A stretch of 64,000 nucleotides of DNA from Haliscomenobacter sp040403615 (GCF_040403615.1 NZ_JBBAKG010000002.1:62001-126000); one strand, 5' to 3'. Shown: positions 34,794 through 44,098, counted from the first letter of the stretch. Numbers and translations are program-made. The notes: generated from the sequence alone by a model not told the origin.

Positions 34794-36227
34794 TCAAAAT
34801 TCCGCATTCCCAGGCGTTCGCGGAAACGCAATCACATCCCGAATATTCGGCATTCCAGTAATAAACTGCACCATTCGCTCAAATCCCAAGCCAAAACCGG
34901 CGTGCGGTGCTCCACCAAATTTGCGCAATTGCAGGTACCACCACAAGTCTTCTTCTGGAATCCCCACTGCGCTGATTCTTTCCAGTAAAACGTCATGGCG
35001 ATCTTCGCGTTGAGACCCACCAATCACCTCTCCAATTCCAGGGAAAAGTACATCCATCGCCGCAACAGTTTTGTCGTCGTCGTTGAGGCGCATGTAGAAT
35101 GCCTTGATTTCTTTGGGGTAATTCCGGACGATTACTGGCTTCTTGAATTCTTTTTCCACCAAATAACGCTCGTGCTCGGATTGCAAATCGATGCCCCATT
35201 CTACCGGGAATTCAAATTTTTTCTCTTTGTAAGGTTTTGATTTCATCAAAATTTCTACGGCCTCGGTGTAAGTAATGCGTTCAAAGGCATTGTCTACTAC
35301 AAAGCGCAATTGCTCGATGAGCCCCAATGCCCGACGTTTGTCTTTGGGGAGTGTATTCTGTTCTTCGGCTAGCCGCTTGTCCAAAAGCTCCAGGTCTTCC
35401 AAATGATTTTCCAGGCAATAATTGATCAGGTACTTGGTGAATTCTTCGGCCAAGTCCATGTTGTCAACAATGTCGTTGAAGGCTACTTCAGGTTCGATCA
35501 TCCAAAACTCGGCCAAGTGGCGCGGCGTATTGGAGTTCTCCGCCCGGAAAGTTGGGCCGAATGTATAAATCTTACCCAGAGCCAGGGCGGCAATTTCACC
35601 TTGAAGCTGGCCAGATACCGTCAGATTGGTCGCTTTGCCAAAGAAATCCTGTCCGAAATCTACTTGTCCATCTTCGGTGCGTGGAGGATTGTTGACGTCC
35701 AGGGTCGTTACGTGAAACATTTCACCAGCACCTTCGGCATCGCTCCCAGTGATGATCGGCGTATTGATGTAAAAAAATCCCTGATCGTTGTAAAACTTGT
35801 GGATGGCAAATGCAATGGCGTGGCGCAAACGAAATACCGAACTAAAAGTACTTGTACGCATGCGGAAATGCGCATTGGTGCGCAAAAACTCCATGGTTTG
35901 CGCTTTCGGCTGCATCATGTAACCATCTTCGGGGTTACATTCGCCCAACACCTCGATTGAATCTGCCAATACTTCAACGGCTTGACCTGTACCCTGAGAT
36001 GCAACAAGTTGCCCAGTAATGCTCAGGCAAGCGTGGAATTTGATTTTTTTAACAATGGATTCGTCAATTTTGTCGGTATCCAATACGATTTGCAAAGTAT
36101 TGGGGCTGCTGCCGTCATTGAGGGCAATGAAGCGGTTTCCTCGGAATGCCCGAACCCAACCCATTATGGTCACATTTTCGTTGAGCGCAGGTTGCGCCAA
36201 TACTTTAGCAATTTCAGTCCTTCTCAT
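34794..36227 (-). CDS. asnS: Asparaginyl-tRNA synthetase
   Basis: A 477-residue class II aminoacyl-tRNA synthetase. The N-terminal OB-fold anticodon-binding domain reads NVTIMGWVRAFRGNRFIALN. Catalytic motif 2 (TFRAENSNTPRHLAEFWMIE) and motif 3 (GAPHAGFGLGFERMVQFITG) are clear. The phrase IPEEDLWWYLQLRKFG is typical of AsnS. The enzyme charges tRNA-Asn with asparagine in the cytoplasm. The length is normal. A Bacteroidota-like -7 box (TATTTTCG on the minus strand) lies within 30 bp upstream. The gene is flanked by a strong terminator downstream. Confidence 0.96.
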   Translation of the reverse strand: MRRTEIAKVLAQPALNENVTIMGWVRAFRGNRFIALNDGSSPNTLQIVLDTDKIDESIVKKIKFHACLSITGQLVASQGTGQAVEVLADSIEVLGECNPEDGYMMQPKAQTMEFLRTNAHFRMRTSTFSSVFRLRHAIAFAIHKFYNDQGFFYINTPIITGSDAEGAGEMFHVTTLDVNNPPRTEDGQVDFGQDFFGKATNLTVSGQLQGEIAALALGKIYTFGPTFRAENSNTPRHLAEFWMIEPEVAFNDIVDNMDLAEEFTKYLINYCLENHLEDLELLDKRLAEEQNTLPKDKRRALGLIEQLRFVVDNAFERITYTEAVEILMKSKPYKEKKFEFPVEWGIDLQSEHERYLVEKEFKKPVIVRNYPKEIKAFYMRLNDDDKTVAAMDVLFPGIGEVIGGSQREDRHDVLLERISAVGIPEEDLWWYLQLRKFGGAPHAGFGLGFERMVQFITGMPNIRDVIAFPRTPGNAEF

Positions 36228-36291
36228 TTGCGTTTATTTAGGCGGGGCGAAAATAACGATAAAATTACAAAACCCGGTAATTATGGCGGAT

Positions 36292-36684
36292 TTACAAAAA
36301 CCGTTTGCGCAATTCCGGAGTAGGAATCATGCAAGTTTCACTTTTGCCAAACCAGCGGTAGCGATTGCTGGCCACCCAATTGTAGAGGCGATTGCGCAAA
36401 GCACGAGGAATCAATTTAAAAACCAGCAATAAACGCCAGAACCCACCCAACCTTCGACAAATCTCTAATGGGACATCAGAATGGGTGAAAATCTTCCCGT
36501 TATCGTACAAAATCACGGTATTGAGTTTATCAATTGGCAAGTTGGCTTTGGTCAATATTTCCTGGCCAAATTCGGATTGCAGGGCCGCAAACTGGAATTT
36601 GCCTTGTGGATCGACGTTGATGGTGGTTTGTACAAATCCATTGCACAAATTGCAGACCCCATCAAAAAGAATGACTGACTTCAT
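36292..36684 (-). CDS. DCC-family thiol-disulfide oxidoreductase-like protein (DUF393)
   Basis: 130 residues from the ATG at 36684. The family signature is at the N-terminus: ILFDGVCNLCNGFVQTTI, with the DxxCxxC motif. KFQFAALQSEFGQEIL and the tail YRWFGKSETCMIPTPELRKR also fit. DCC proteins have a thioredoxin-like fold and are presumed redox-active. It is transcribed upstream of asnS with a 64-bp gap, and lies 53 bp downstream of radA. Confidence 0.85.
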   Translation of the reverse strand: MKSVILFDGVCNLCNGFVQTTINVDPQGKFQFAALQSEFGQEILTKANLPIDKLNTVILYDNGKIFTHSDVPLEICRRLGGFWRLLLVFKLIPRALRNRLYNWVASNRYRWFGKSETCMIPTPELRKRFL

Positions 36685-36736
36685 AATACTTGAGGTGTTG
36701 ATCAAATGGTTCAGATAACGGACTCAAACCATTCAA

Positions 36737-38116
36737 TTAAACAAACAAGGCTTGATACAGTTCTTCTACTTTGCTGATTGGGCGCAATTTGATGCCAAAT
36801 CTTTTTTGATCCAGCCCTTTGAGGTTGTATTTGGAGAAATAAATTTCTTTGAATCCGAGGCGCTCCGCTTCCTGGATGCGCTGCTCGATCCGATTCACCG
36901 CCCGGATCTCCCCTGATAGTCCAACTTCAGCTGAAAAGCAAATGTTGCTGGGTACGGCTACATCTTCCAAGGAGGAAATTAACGCACTGACAATGGCCAA
37001 ATCGATGGCCGGGTCGTCTACTCGAATGCCGCCGGCCAAATTAAGAAACACGTCGTTCATTCCAAAGGGCATTCCTCCCCGTTTTTCCAATACTGCGAGC
37101 AGCATGCTGAGGCGCCGCAGGTCAAAACCGGTGGCCGAGCGCTGAGGCGTACCATACACTGCTTTACTAACCAGGGCTTGGGTCTCGATGAGCATCGGGC
37201 GCATGCCTTCCATGGTTGCGGCAACTGCGCTGCCACTCAAGTCTTCTTCTTTTTGAGAAAGCAACAACTCCGAAGGATTGGATACCTCTCGCAATCCATT
37301 GGCTTGCATTTCGTAGATGCCCATTTCGTCGGTTGAACCAAAACGGTTTTTAATGGTGCGCAAAATGCGGTAAGTATAGTGCTGGTCTCCCTCAAACTGG
37401 AGTACCGCATCTACAATATGCTCCAATAGTTTGGGACCGGCAATTGATCCATCTTTGGTGATGTGGCCAATGAGAAATACAGGAACATGGCTGGTTTTGG
37501 CAAAACGTTGCAAATCTCCGGCACATTCCCGCACTTGCGAGATGCTTCCTGGAGTGGATTCGATGTAAGGAGATTGTAAAGTTTGGATGGAATCGATGAT
37601 GAGCAGGTCAGGCTGGAGCTCGCTTGCGAAGGCAATGATTTTGCTCACATTGGTCTCGGTTAAAATGTAGCAATGGTCTTGCGAATGGGGCAGTCGATCG
37701 GCGCGCATTTTGATTTGCTCCTCACTTTCTTCGCCAGAAACATACAATACTTTGTTTTTCAACTGTAAGGTGACTTGTAGCAAAAGTGTGGATTTTCCAA
37801 TGCCGGGTTGGCCGCCAATCAAGATCAAAGAGCCGGGTACAATGCCCCCTCCCAAAACGCGATTCAGTTCGCTGTCGGGAGTAACCAGGCGCATCATGTT
37901 GCTGGCTTGAATATCTGTAAGAGCCACTGGTTTCGGGCTATCTAGCGGGCCTTGCTTGGGATTCCAGGCATTTTTTGCCGTCTCCTGAGGGGTTTCTTTG
38001 AAAATAATTTCCTCCTGGTAGGTATTCCATTCTCCGCAAGCAGAGCATTTGCCCATCCATTTTGGAGAAGTTGCTCCACACTCGGTACACGCAAATATTT
38101 TTTTTACCTTAGCCAC
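36737..38116 (-). CDS. radA: DNA repair protein RadA (Sms)
   Basis: 459 residues from a GTG at 38116, chosen because the family begins MAKVKKIFACTECG and this codon gives VAKVKKIFACTECG; longer frames begin with non-ATG codons. It has an N-terminal zinc finger (CTECGATSPKWMGKCSACGE), a RecA-like core with Walker A GGQPGIGKSTLLLQ (near 100), the RadA-specific KNRFG block (IKNRFGSTDEMGIYEM) and a C-terminal Lon-like domain (LAGGIRVDDPAIDLAIVSAL, GEIRAVNRIEQRIQEAERLG). The protein helps branch migration during recombination. The length is normal. Confidence 0.95.
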   Translation of the reverse strand: MAKVKKIFACTECGATSPKWMGKCSACGEWNTYQEEIIFKETPQETAKNAWNPKQGPLDSPKPVALTDIQASNMMRLVTPDSELNRVLGGGIVPGSLILIGGQPGIGKSTLLLQVTLQLKNKVLYVSGEESEEQIKMRADRLPHSQDHCYILTETNVSKIIAFASELQPDLLIIDSIQTLQSPYIESTPGSISQVRECAGDLQRFAKTSHVPVFLIGHITKDGSIAGPKLLEHIVDAVLQFEGDQHYTYRILRTIKNRFGSTDEMGIYEMQANGLREVSNPSELLLSQKEEDLSGSAVAATMEGMRPMLIETQALVSKAVYGTPQRSATGFDLRRLSMLLAVLEKRGGMPFGMNDVFLNLAGGIRVDDPAIDLAIVSALISSLEDVAVPSNICFSAEVGLSGEIRAVNRIEQRIQEAERLGFKEIYFSKYNLKGLDQKRFGIKLRPISKVEELYQALFV

Positions 38117-38391
38117 ACTGTTAGTTTTAAATCCAAAGATACAACACAAAATGATTAAAAAAAGAAATCATTCGGACTCCATATATTTTTATGCTAATTT
38201 TAGCGTTTCCAATCAAAGGCAAGTTGTTAATTTTTTTAATTGAATAATTCTTTTTGTTAATTATTTGTTAAATGAGTGGTTCGAAATTGCCTATTGCGTT
38301 TTTTTGGAGTATTGATACAATAGAATTCAAATCTCTTTGAAAAAGAGTATTCATATGTAGATTGTTTTCATTTGGTTTTTTGGGGTTATTC
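38117..38391. other. AT-rich intergenic stretch without a recognised gene
   Basis: No convincing open frame. It carries the upstream region of radA and ends at the orphan plus-strand terminator at 38392-38423. No promoter matching both boxes was found. Confidence 0.5.
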
Positions 38392-38423
38392 AGGGCGTCA
38401 TTTTAAGGCGCCCTGCTTTTTTA
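38392..38423 (+). terminator. Orphan intrinsic terminator
   Basis: CAGGGCG (38392-38398) pairs with CGCCCTG (38410-38416), followed by CTTTTTTA. The U-tract makes it a plus-strand terminator, but no plus-strand gene lies upstream before radA, which reads the other way. Either it ends an unannotated small RNA, or it works for folB in the opposite direction without a good U-tract. Confidence 0.65.
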
Positions 38424-38451
38424 GGGCCAAACTGCTCAGTAACCTTGCCCA

Positions 38452-38808
38452 TCAACTAATGAAAACATAAGCCCGATCCACAACTCCTGCCAATGGTGGA
38501 TTCATTTTGCTCAAACGAACCTCAATTTTGCTGGCAAAAGGAAATTGGGATTTTAAGCGATTGTGGATGCGTTGCACCAGTGTTTCAATCAAACGCGTGG
38601 TTTTTTTCATCTCCAGTTTACAAATTTCATAGATCATTTCGTAGTTGACCGTACCCGTAAGGTCATCGGCCATAGTTACTTCGCGCATGTTCTTGTCGCC
38701 AATTTGCACATAAACATCCACGATAAAATAAGTGTTGGTAGCCTGTTCTTCCTCGTAATACCCATGATTGGCAAAAAACTGCATACCCTCCAGCGCGATC
38801 GTCGTCAT
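38452..38808 (-). CDS. folB: Dihydroneopterin aldolase
   Basis: 118 residues from the ATG at 38808 (MTTIALEGMQFFANHGYYEE). The longer open frame upstream has no family match and would run over the divergent promoter. Motifs: ANHGYYEEEQATNTYFIVDV, LTGTVNYEMIYEICKLEM and LIETLVQRIHNRLKSQFP. It converts dihydroneopterin to 6-hydroxymethyl-dihydropterin in folate synthesis. pabB for the p-aminobenzoate branch is at 42.7 kb. Confidence 0.9.
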   Translation of the reverse strand: MTTIALEGMQFFANHGYYEEEQATNTYFIVDVYVQIGDKNMREVTMADDLTGTVNYEMIYEICKLEMKKTTRLIETLVQRIHNRLKSQFPFASKIEVRLSKMNPPLAGVVDRAYVFIS

Positions 38809-38829
38809 AAATAAGATGATTTTACGGAG

Positions 38830-38869
38830 CAAAAATACGAATTGTGAGTGGGATAAATCTGTATTTTTG
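38830..38869. promoter_or_regulatory. Divergent promoters of folB and the acyl-CoA dehydrogenase gene
   Basis: On the plus strand TATTTTTG (38862-38869) matches the -7 consensus 37 bp before the dehydrogenase start, with TTG at 38842-38844 (spacing 17, a little short). On the minus strand TATTTTTG (38837-38830) lies 21 bp before folB. Confidence 0.5.
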
Positions 38870-38906
38870 CAGTTTGGAATACTCTTAACCATAAAAATCC
38901 AATGAT

Positions 38907-40130
38907 ATGTCCTTAGAAAACGGGGCGAATACTCAGCCAATTCAAAAACGAGCAAAGGAAGATCGTTTTCAAAGCCACGATTATTACAACATTGATGATC
39001 TGCTCAGCGAAGACCACCTGTTGGCACGAGAAGCAGTGCGCTCTTGGGTAAAACAGGAAGTAAGCCCGATCATCGAAGAATATGCAGATCGCGCTCAATG
39101 TCCAACCCATTTGTACAAAGGCCTTGGCGAAATTGGCGCTTTCGGCCCCAGCTTACCCGCTGAATATGGTGGCGGCGGAATGGATGAGATCGCTTATGGC
39201 ATTGTCATGCAAGAGCTGGAGCGCGGCGATTCGGGCATCCGTTCCATGGCATCGGTGCAAGGATCACTGGTCATGTATCCGATTTACAAATACGGTTCGG
39301 AAGAACAACGACGCAAATACCTACCCAAACTGGGCAATGGCGATTTCATCGGCTGTTTTGGTCTGACTGAACCGGATCATGGATCGAATCCCAACGGAAT
39401 GGTCACTAACATCAAAGACGATGGGGATTCCTACATCCTAAATGGGGCCAAAATGTGGATTACCAACTCACCATTAGCAGATGTAGCCGTGGTATGGGCC
39501 AAAGACGAAGGTGGGGTGATACGTGGCGTAATCGTTGAGCGGGGTATGCCGGGGTTTACAGCGCCCGAAATTCATGGTAAATGGTCTTTGCGCGCTTCAA
39601 TCACGGGTGAACTGGTTTTTGAAGACGTACGCATACCCAAAAGCAATTTGTTGCCCAATGTTCAAGGCATGAAAGGTCCACTTTCTTGCTTGTCGAAGGC
39701 CCGGTATGGGATTGCCTGGGGTGTTTTAGGAGCTGCACTGGATTGCTACGATTCGGCATTGCGTTATTCCAAAGAGCGCATTCAATTTGGTCGCCCAATC
39801 GGTCAGTTTCAACTCACGCAGAAGAAACTGGCTGAGATGATCACTGAAATCACCAAAGCGCAACTTTTGGCGTGGCGACTGGGTACTCTGGCCAATCAAG
39901 GCAAAGCTACTCCTGCTCAAATCTCGATGGCCAAACGCAACAACGTCAACATGGCATTGGAAGTGGCCCGTGAAGCCCGTCAAATTCACGGCGGAATGGG
40001 CATTACCAATGAATATCCCGTAATGCGCCACATGATGAACCTCGAAACTGTGCTGACCTACGAAGGTACCCACGATATTCATTTGCTGATTACCGGCATG
40101 GACGTTACCGGACTAAATGCTTTTCAATAA
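38907..40130 (+). CDS. Acyl-CoA dehydrogenase, glutaryl-CoA dehydrogenase-like
   Basis: A 407-residue flavoprotein. Family blocks are IGCFGLTEPDHGSNPNGM (the FAD/substrate loop), KMWITNSPLADVAVVWAKDE, CLSKARYGIAWGVLGAALDC, RQIHGGMGITNEYPVMRHM and the catalytic base region TYEGTHDIHLLITG, with Glu in TYEGTHD. The N-terminal DYYNIDDLLSEDHLLAREAV and the tail resemble glutaryl-CoA dehydrogenases, which oxidise and decarboxylate glutaryl-CoA in lysine and tryptophan breakdown. A general acyl-CoA dehydrogenase role remains possible. It stands alone between its own promoter and a terminator at 40185-40231. Confidence 0.88.
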   Translation: MSLENGANTQPIQKRAKEDRFQSHDYYNIDDLLSEDHLLAREAVRSWVKQEVSPIIEEYADRAQCPTHLYKGLGEIGAFGPSLPAEYGGGGMDEIAYGIVMQELERGDSGIRSMASVQGSLVMYPIYKYGSEEQRRKYLPKLGNGDFIGCFGLTEPDHGSNPNGMVTNIKDDGDSYILNGAKMWITNSPLADVAVVWAKDEGGVIRGVIVERGMPGFTAPEIHGKWSLRASITGELVFEDVRIPKSNLLPNVQGMKGPLSCLSKARYGIAWGVLGAALDCYDSALRYSKERIQFGRPIGQFQLTQKKLAEMITEITKAQLLAWRLGTLANQGKATPAQISMAKRNNVNMALEVAREARQIHGGMGITNEYPVMRHMMNLETVLTYEGTHDIHLLITGMDVTGLNAFQ

Positions 40131-40184
40131 AAAGTGAAAGAGAAAAGGCAATAATTTGATCGGAAACGGTAGTTTTGTACCAGT

Positions 40185-40231
40185 GAAAGGTTTGGCGCTT
40201 GTTTTTTTAGATGCTAAGCCTTTCTTTTTTT
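40185..40231 (+). terminator. Intrinsic terminator after the acyl-CoA dehydrogenase gene
   Basis: GAAAGG (40185-40190) plus TTGGC pairs with GCTAA plus CCTTTC (40219-40224), followed by seven further Ts. It is correctly placed 55 bp after the stop. Confidence 0.7.
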
Positions 40232-40324
40232 GTTCAAATCAAATAATTTGAGCAACAAAAGACCATTTAGTACTTTTCTAACGTTTCTTGTTTGATTAAG
40301 GAAACTATCCGAAAATACTGTTAT

Positions 40325-41536
40325 ATGAGGAGTCAATCAATCTTGTTAAGCGCACTGGTACTTGTTTTCGGAGGAACCAGGAGTTTCGCACAAGCTCAGG
40401 ACAATAAAATTTACCTCAAGAATGCTTCTTTTGAGGACACGCCGCGCCATAGCCAAACCCCAAAAGAATGGATTGACTGCGGATTTTCTGGAGAATCGCA
40501 ACCTGATGTGCAACCAAGCGGCGAATTTGGAGTAACCATGTTGCCGCAACATGGAGAAACCTATCTCGGATTGGTGGTTCGGGACAATTCAACCTGGGAA
40601 AAAGTGAGCCAACGCCTGACCAGTCCAATGGAAGGCGGCAAATGCTATGAATTCAGCATCTATTTGGCCAAAAGCCCGCAATACCTCAGCCTGAGTAGAA
40701 TCAGCGAAGAACGGGTAAACTATGTCAAAAATGCTAAACTGAGAATTTATGGTGGTTTTGGGGCTTGCCAAAAAACACAGCTTTTGGCTGAATCACCTTT
40801 GGTGGGGGGCTACAATTGGAAGGAGTTCAGTTTTAAATTCGAACCCAATGACAATTATACGTACATCACCTTCGAGGCATTTTATCAAACTCCAAACTTG
40901 TTTCCTTACAATGGAAACTTACTTCTTGACAATGCTTCACCGATTGCGATGGTTCCCTGCAAGGAAAAGCCTGTGGTGATTGTCAAGCAGCCTGCGGCCC
41001 CTAAACCCAATCCCGATACGCCAAAAACCAATATTGGAACCAAAAATCCTCCAAGGAATACTCCGATTGAAACCAATGATCCCCCAAGGGCAAAGCCCAA
41101 AAAAGATCCGGTTGTTGAACCAACGGTTACAGTCAAGTCGCCTCTTAAAGTACTGGAAAACCCGAACCTGGATTCAGTCAAAACCAGTAATTTAATGAAA
41201 GGGCAAACCTTGCGGATTCGATCCATCGTGTTCAATACCAACGATACCACCCTGAACCGAGCCTCTTTTGTGGATTTGGATAAGCTAAGTTTTTTCCTAA
41301 AACAAAATCCGAAGGTGATGATTGAGATTGGCGGCCACACCAACGGTGTTTGCGATGATGAATATTGCAATAGCCTGTCCCTCAATCGGGCCAAAGCCGT
41401 TGCCAATTATTTGATTAATAACGGAACGATGGCCAGCCGTTTGCAAATGAAAGGCTATGGCAAAACGCAGCCTTTGTCAGGTGTCAAAAATGATCCCCTC
41501 AATCAAAGGGTGGAGATAAAGATTTTGGAATTGTAA
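40325..41536 (+). CDS. OmpA-family protein with N-terminal surface domain (paralogue 1)
   Basis: 403 residues from the ATG at 40325 (MRSQSILLSALVLVFGGTRS, signal peptide ending SFAQAQ). The N-terminal domain of about 210 residues (LKNASFEDTPRHSQTPKEWI, GETYLGLVVRDNSTWEKVSQ) looks like a carbohydrate-binding-type jelly roll. A Pro/Thr/Lys-rich linker (240-290) follows. The C-terminal OmpA domain binds peptidoglycan (VMIEIGGHTNGVCDDEYCNS, SLNRAKAVANYLINNG, KGYGKTQP, NQRVEIKILEL). It is probably an outer-membrane or periplasmic linker to the wall. The next gene is a close paralogue, so this is a tandem duplication. Confidence 0.85.
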   Translation: MRSQSILLSALVLVFGGTRSFAQAQDNKIYLKNASFEDTPRHSQTPKEWIDCGFSGESQPDVQPSGEFGVTMLPQHGETYLGLVVRDNSTWEKVSQRLTSPMEGGKCYEFSIYLAKSPQYLSLSRISEERVNYVKNAKLRIYGGFGACQKTQLLAESPLVGGYNWKEFSFKFEPNDNYTYITFEAFYQTPNLFPYNGNLLLDNASPIAMVPCKEKPVVIVKQPAAPKPNPDTPKTNIGTKNPPRNTPIETNDPPRAKPKKDPVVEPTVTVKSPLKVLENPNLDSVKTSNLMKGQTLRIRSIVFNTNDTTLNRASFVDLDKLSFFLKQNPKVMIEIGGHTNGVCDDEYCNSLSLNRAKAVANYLINNGTMASRLQMKGYGKTQPLSGVKNDPLNQRVEIKILEL

Positions 41537-41608
41537 ATTTGTACAGGATGATCAGGGAATCCTTGAGAAAGTATTTCTTGATCATCAACGATTTGAAACG
41601 TTGCCCTT

Positions 41609-42727
41609 ATGTGTAAGTCGTTTTTTTACTGTGGATTATTGATCCTTGCTACCCTGATCAATGCAAGTGCACAAGATACATTGAGCCATCTGCAAAATCC
41701 CTCTTTCGAGGATGTTCCTCAAGCAAACCGCACGCCTATTGGTTGGGTAAATTGCAGTGCAGACCCCGCTTTAGCGCCAGATATACAACCCAGTGGAGAT
41801 TTTGGCGTAACGACTCCTGCACAGCATGGCAAAACCTATCTGGCCTTAGTCGTGCGCGACAATGAGACTTGGGAAAAAGTCAGCCAAAAATTAAGCCGCG
41901 CGCTGAAAGGAGGCAAATGCTATGATTTTAAAATTTTCCTGGCCAGAAGTATGGAATACATTGGCCGCAGCGAAGCCAAAGGTGGACAGGCGAATTACAG
42001 TACTCCCTCAAAGCTGAGGATCTATGGTGGCTTTTCGCTTTGCGACAAGCAGTTCTTGTTGGCCGAATCCAACCTCATCATCAATTACCGCTGGTTGGAA
42101 TACAATTTCCACCTTGAGCCGATTGACGATTATACCCACCTTACTTTTGAGGCATTTTACAAAACGCCCAACCTGTTTCCCTACAATGGCAATATTTTAC
42201 TAGACAATGCCTCCGCGATCACTCCTTCTGAAGAATGTGAAGACAAACCCAAAGAAGCGCCCGCAAAACCGGTAGAACCTCCAGTGGCCATCCGAGATAC
42301 GGCAAAGACGCTTCCGGTTGAAAAAACAGTGCCAATTGTACTGGTAAATCCCGACCTCAATACCCTGAAAACCTCAGACTTGCAGCAAGGGCAAACGTTG
42401 CGCATGACCAGTATTACCTTTGCGGTCAACGATACCCTCATCAATCGGGCATCATATCCCCAGTTGGAGGTGTTGCTTCAGTTTATGAAAAACAATCCCA
42501 ACATCGTCATCGAAATTGGCGGTCATACCAATGGATTGTGCGATGATTCGTTTTGCAATCGATTGTCATTGCGTCGTGCTTCTGCGGTGGCCAGTTATTT
42601 GGTGGCAAAAGGCATACCCGCCCAGCGCCTCGTGATGAAAGGTTACGGCAAAACACAGCCCATCTCTGAGCTTAAGAACGATCCTAAAAACCAAAGAGTA
42701 GAGATAAAAATTTTGAACCTGAATTAA
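41609..42727 (+). CDS. OmpA-family protein with N-terminal surface domain (paralogue 2)
   Basis: 372 residues; signal peptide MCKSFFYCGLLILATLINAS. Same plan as the preceding protein: N-terminal domain (LQNPSFEDVPQANRTPIGWV, GKTYLALVVRDNETWEKVSQ), a shorter Pro/Ala-rich linker, and a C-terminal OmpA domain (IVIEIGGHTNGLCDDSFCNR, KGYGKTQPISELKNDPKNQR). Both paralogues carry a conserved Cys pair inside the GHTNG loop. It starts 72 bp after paralogue 1 and ends directly on the ATG of the pabB-like gene (TAA then ATG), so the three may be cotranscribed. Confidence 0.85.
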   Translation: MCKSFFYCGLLILATLINASAQDTLSHLQNPSFEDVPQANRTPIGWVNCSADPALAPDIQPSGDFGVTTPAQHGKTYLALVVRDNETWEKVSQKLSRALKGGKCYDFKIFLARSMEYIGRSEAKGGQANYSTPSKLRIYGGFSLCDKQFLLAESNLIINYRWLEYNFHLEPIDDYTHLTFEAFYKTPNLFPYNGNILLDNASAITPSEECEDKPKEAPAKPVEPPVAIRDTAKTLPVEKTVPIVLVNPDLNTLKTSDLQQGQTLRMTSITFAVNDTLINRASYPQLEVLLQFMKNNPNIVIEIGGHTNGLCDDSFCNRLSLRRASAVASYLVAKGIPAQRLVMKGYGKTQPISELKNDPKNQRVEIKILNLN

Positions 42728-44065
42728 ATGCTTGACCTTTCAGTCCCCAATTTCCAGGTCTTTTCTATTTCCACGCCCGACGATTCTGCTTTGGAAGCCT
42801 TTAAAACCAAGGCCATTCATTGGTTGCAGGATTTTGAGCAATTTTGCTGTCTGGACTCCAATGCGCAGCAACAAGACCCCTACCACCAATACGATTTGAT
42901 GCTCGGTGCAGGTTGTCTGGATGCGCTGATCTGTAGGGCAGGAGAGGAGGCTATCCAACAATTGACTCACTTTCAAAACCAAAATTCAGGTGCGTTTCTT
43001 TTTGGATATTTGGGTTACGACTTAAAGAACGAGGTGGAGCAATTGTCTTCAGGCCATCCTGACCCACTTGGTTTTCCCGATTTGTGCTTTTTTATTCCAG
43101 AACACCGCATCGAAATCAGACAGCATACAATCCGTATTGCATCCGCTACTCGATCACCACAATCCATTTATCAGGAAATTCAAAACCTGGTAGTCAAACC
43201 CAAAGGAAAAAAACTGGATGTAGCGTTGCAACCTCGCATCAGCCGTGAAACTTACCTAAGTACCGTTCAGGCCATCCGCAAAGAGATATCACTCGGGAAC
43301 ATCTACGAAATGAACTTCTGCCAGGAATTTTATAACCCGGCAGCAGCGCTCGATCCTTTTGAGGTATACTTGCTTTTGCGCGAAGCAACTCAAGCTCCTT
43401 TTGGCGCATTTTTTCGTTGGCATGACCACTTTGCACTTTGCGCCAGTCCGGAGCGTTTTTTGGCCAAACGCGGGCCAAAACTCATTTCACAGCCCATCAA
43501 AGGCACTATTCGCCGAGGGAATGACCCGCTTGAGGATCTTGCCTTGCGAAACGAACTTTTTCAAAGCCCCAAAAATCGGGCAGAAAATGTGATGATCGTT
43601 GATTTAGTACGCAATGACCTGGCCCGCAGTTGCCAACCTGGAACGGTTGTGGTGGAAGAACTGTTTGGCATTTATGGCTTCCGTACTGTTTTCCAGATGA
43701 TCTCCACGGTAAGCGGCATTTTACAAGACAATATTTCGGCCATCCAGGCCATTCAATATGCCTTCCCGATGGGTTCCATGACGGGCGCCCCCAAGATTCG
43801 CAGCATGCAACTGATCGAAAAACTGGAGCAATGCCGGCGTGGCTTGTACTCCGGCGCCATCGGTTACTTTGCCCCCAACGGCGATTTTGACTTCAATGTG
43901 GTGATTCGTAGTTTGCTCTACAACCAGGCCAGCAGCTATCTCTCCTTGCAGGTTGGTGGGGCCATCGTTTTTGATTCTGATCCGGAGGCAGAGTATGCCG
44001 AGTGCTTGTTGAAGGCTGAAAGGATTATGGGGGTGCTGAGTGGGGAGGATGAAATGGGTGAATGA
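42728..44065 (+). CDS. pabB: Aminodeoxychorismate synthase component I (anthranilate synthase component I family)
   Basis: A 445-residue chorismate-binding enzyme. Typical blocks: SRETYLSTVQAIRKEISLGN, IYEMNFCQEFYNPAA, ALCASPERFLAKRG, ISQPIKGTIRRGNDPLEDLA, NVMIVDLVRNDLARSCQPGT, MGSMTGAPKIRSMQLIEKLE and RRGLYSGAIGYFAPNGDFDF. The PIKGTIRRG motif (Lys rather than the Ala/Thr of trpE) favours PabB over TrpE. It makes 4-amino-4-deoxychorismate for folate. The start codon abuts the stop of the second OmpA gene. A strong hairpin ends the transcript at 44099-44130. Confidence 0.85.
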   Translation: MLDLSVPNFQVFSISTPDDSALEAFKTKAIHWLQDFEQFCCLDSNAQQQDPYHQYDLMLGAGCLDALICRAGEEAIQQLTHFQNQNSGAFLFGYLGYDLKNEVEQLSSGHPDPLGFPDLCFFIPEHRIEIRQHTIRIASATRSPQSIYQEIQNLVVKPKGKKLDVALQPRISRETYLSTVQAIRKEISLGNIYEMNFCQEFYNPAAALDPFEVYLLLREATQAPFGAFFRWHDHFALCASPERFLAKRGPKLISQPIKGTIRRGNDPLEDLALRNELFQSPKNRAENVMIVDLVRNDLARSCQPGTVVVEELFGIYGFRTVFQMISTVSGILQDNISAIQAIQYAFPMGSMTGAPKIRSMQLIEKLEQCRRGLYSGAIGYFAPNGDFDFNVVIRSLLYNQASSYLSLQVGGAIVFDSDPEAEYAECLLKAERIMGVLSGEDEMGE

Positions 44066-44098
44066 AGTAAATGGCAACTCTCGCAATCTTAAAAAATA

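Noticed and set aside
35403..35960. Open frame of 185 codons on the plus strand
   Set aside because: Antisense to asnS, which carries all class II synthetase motifs.
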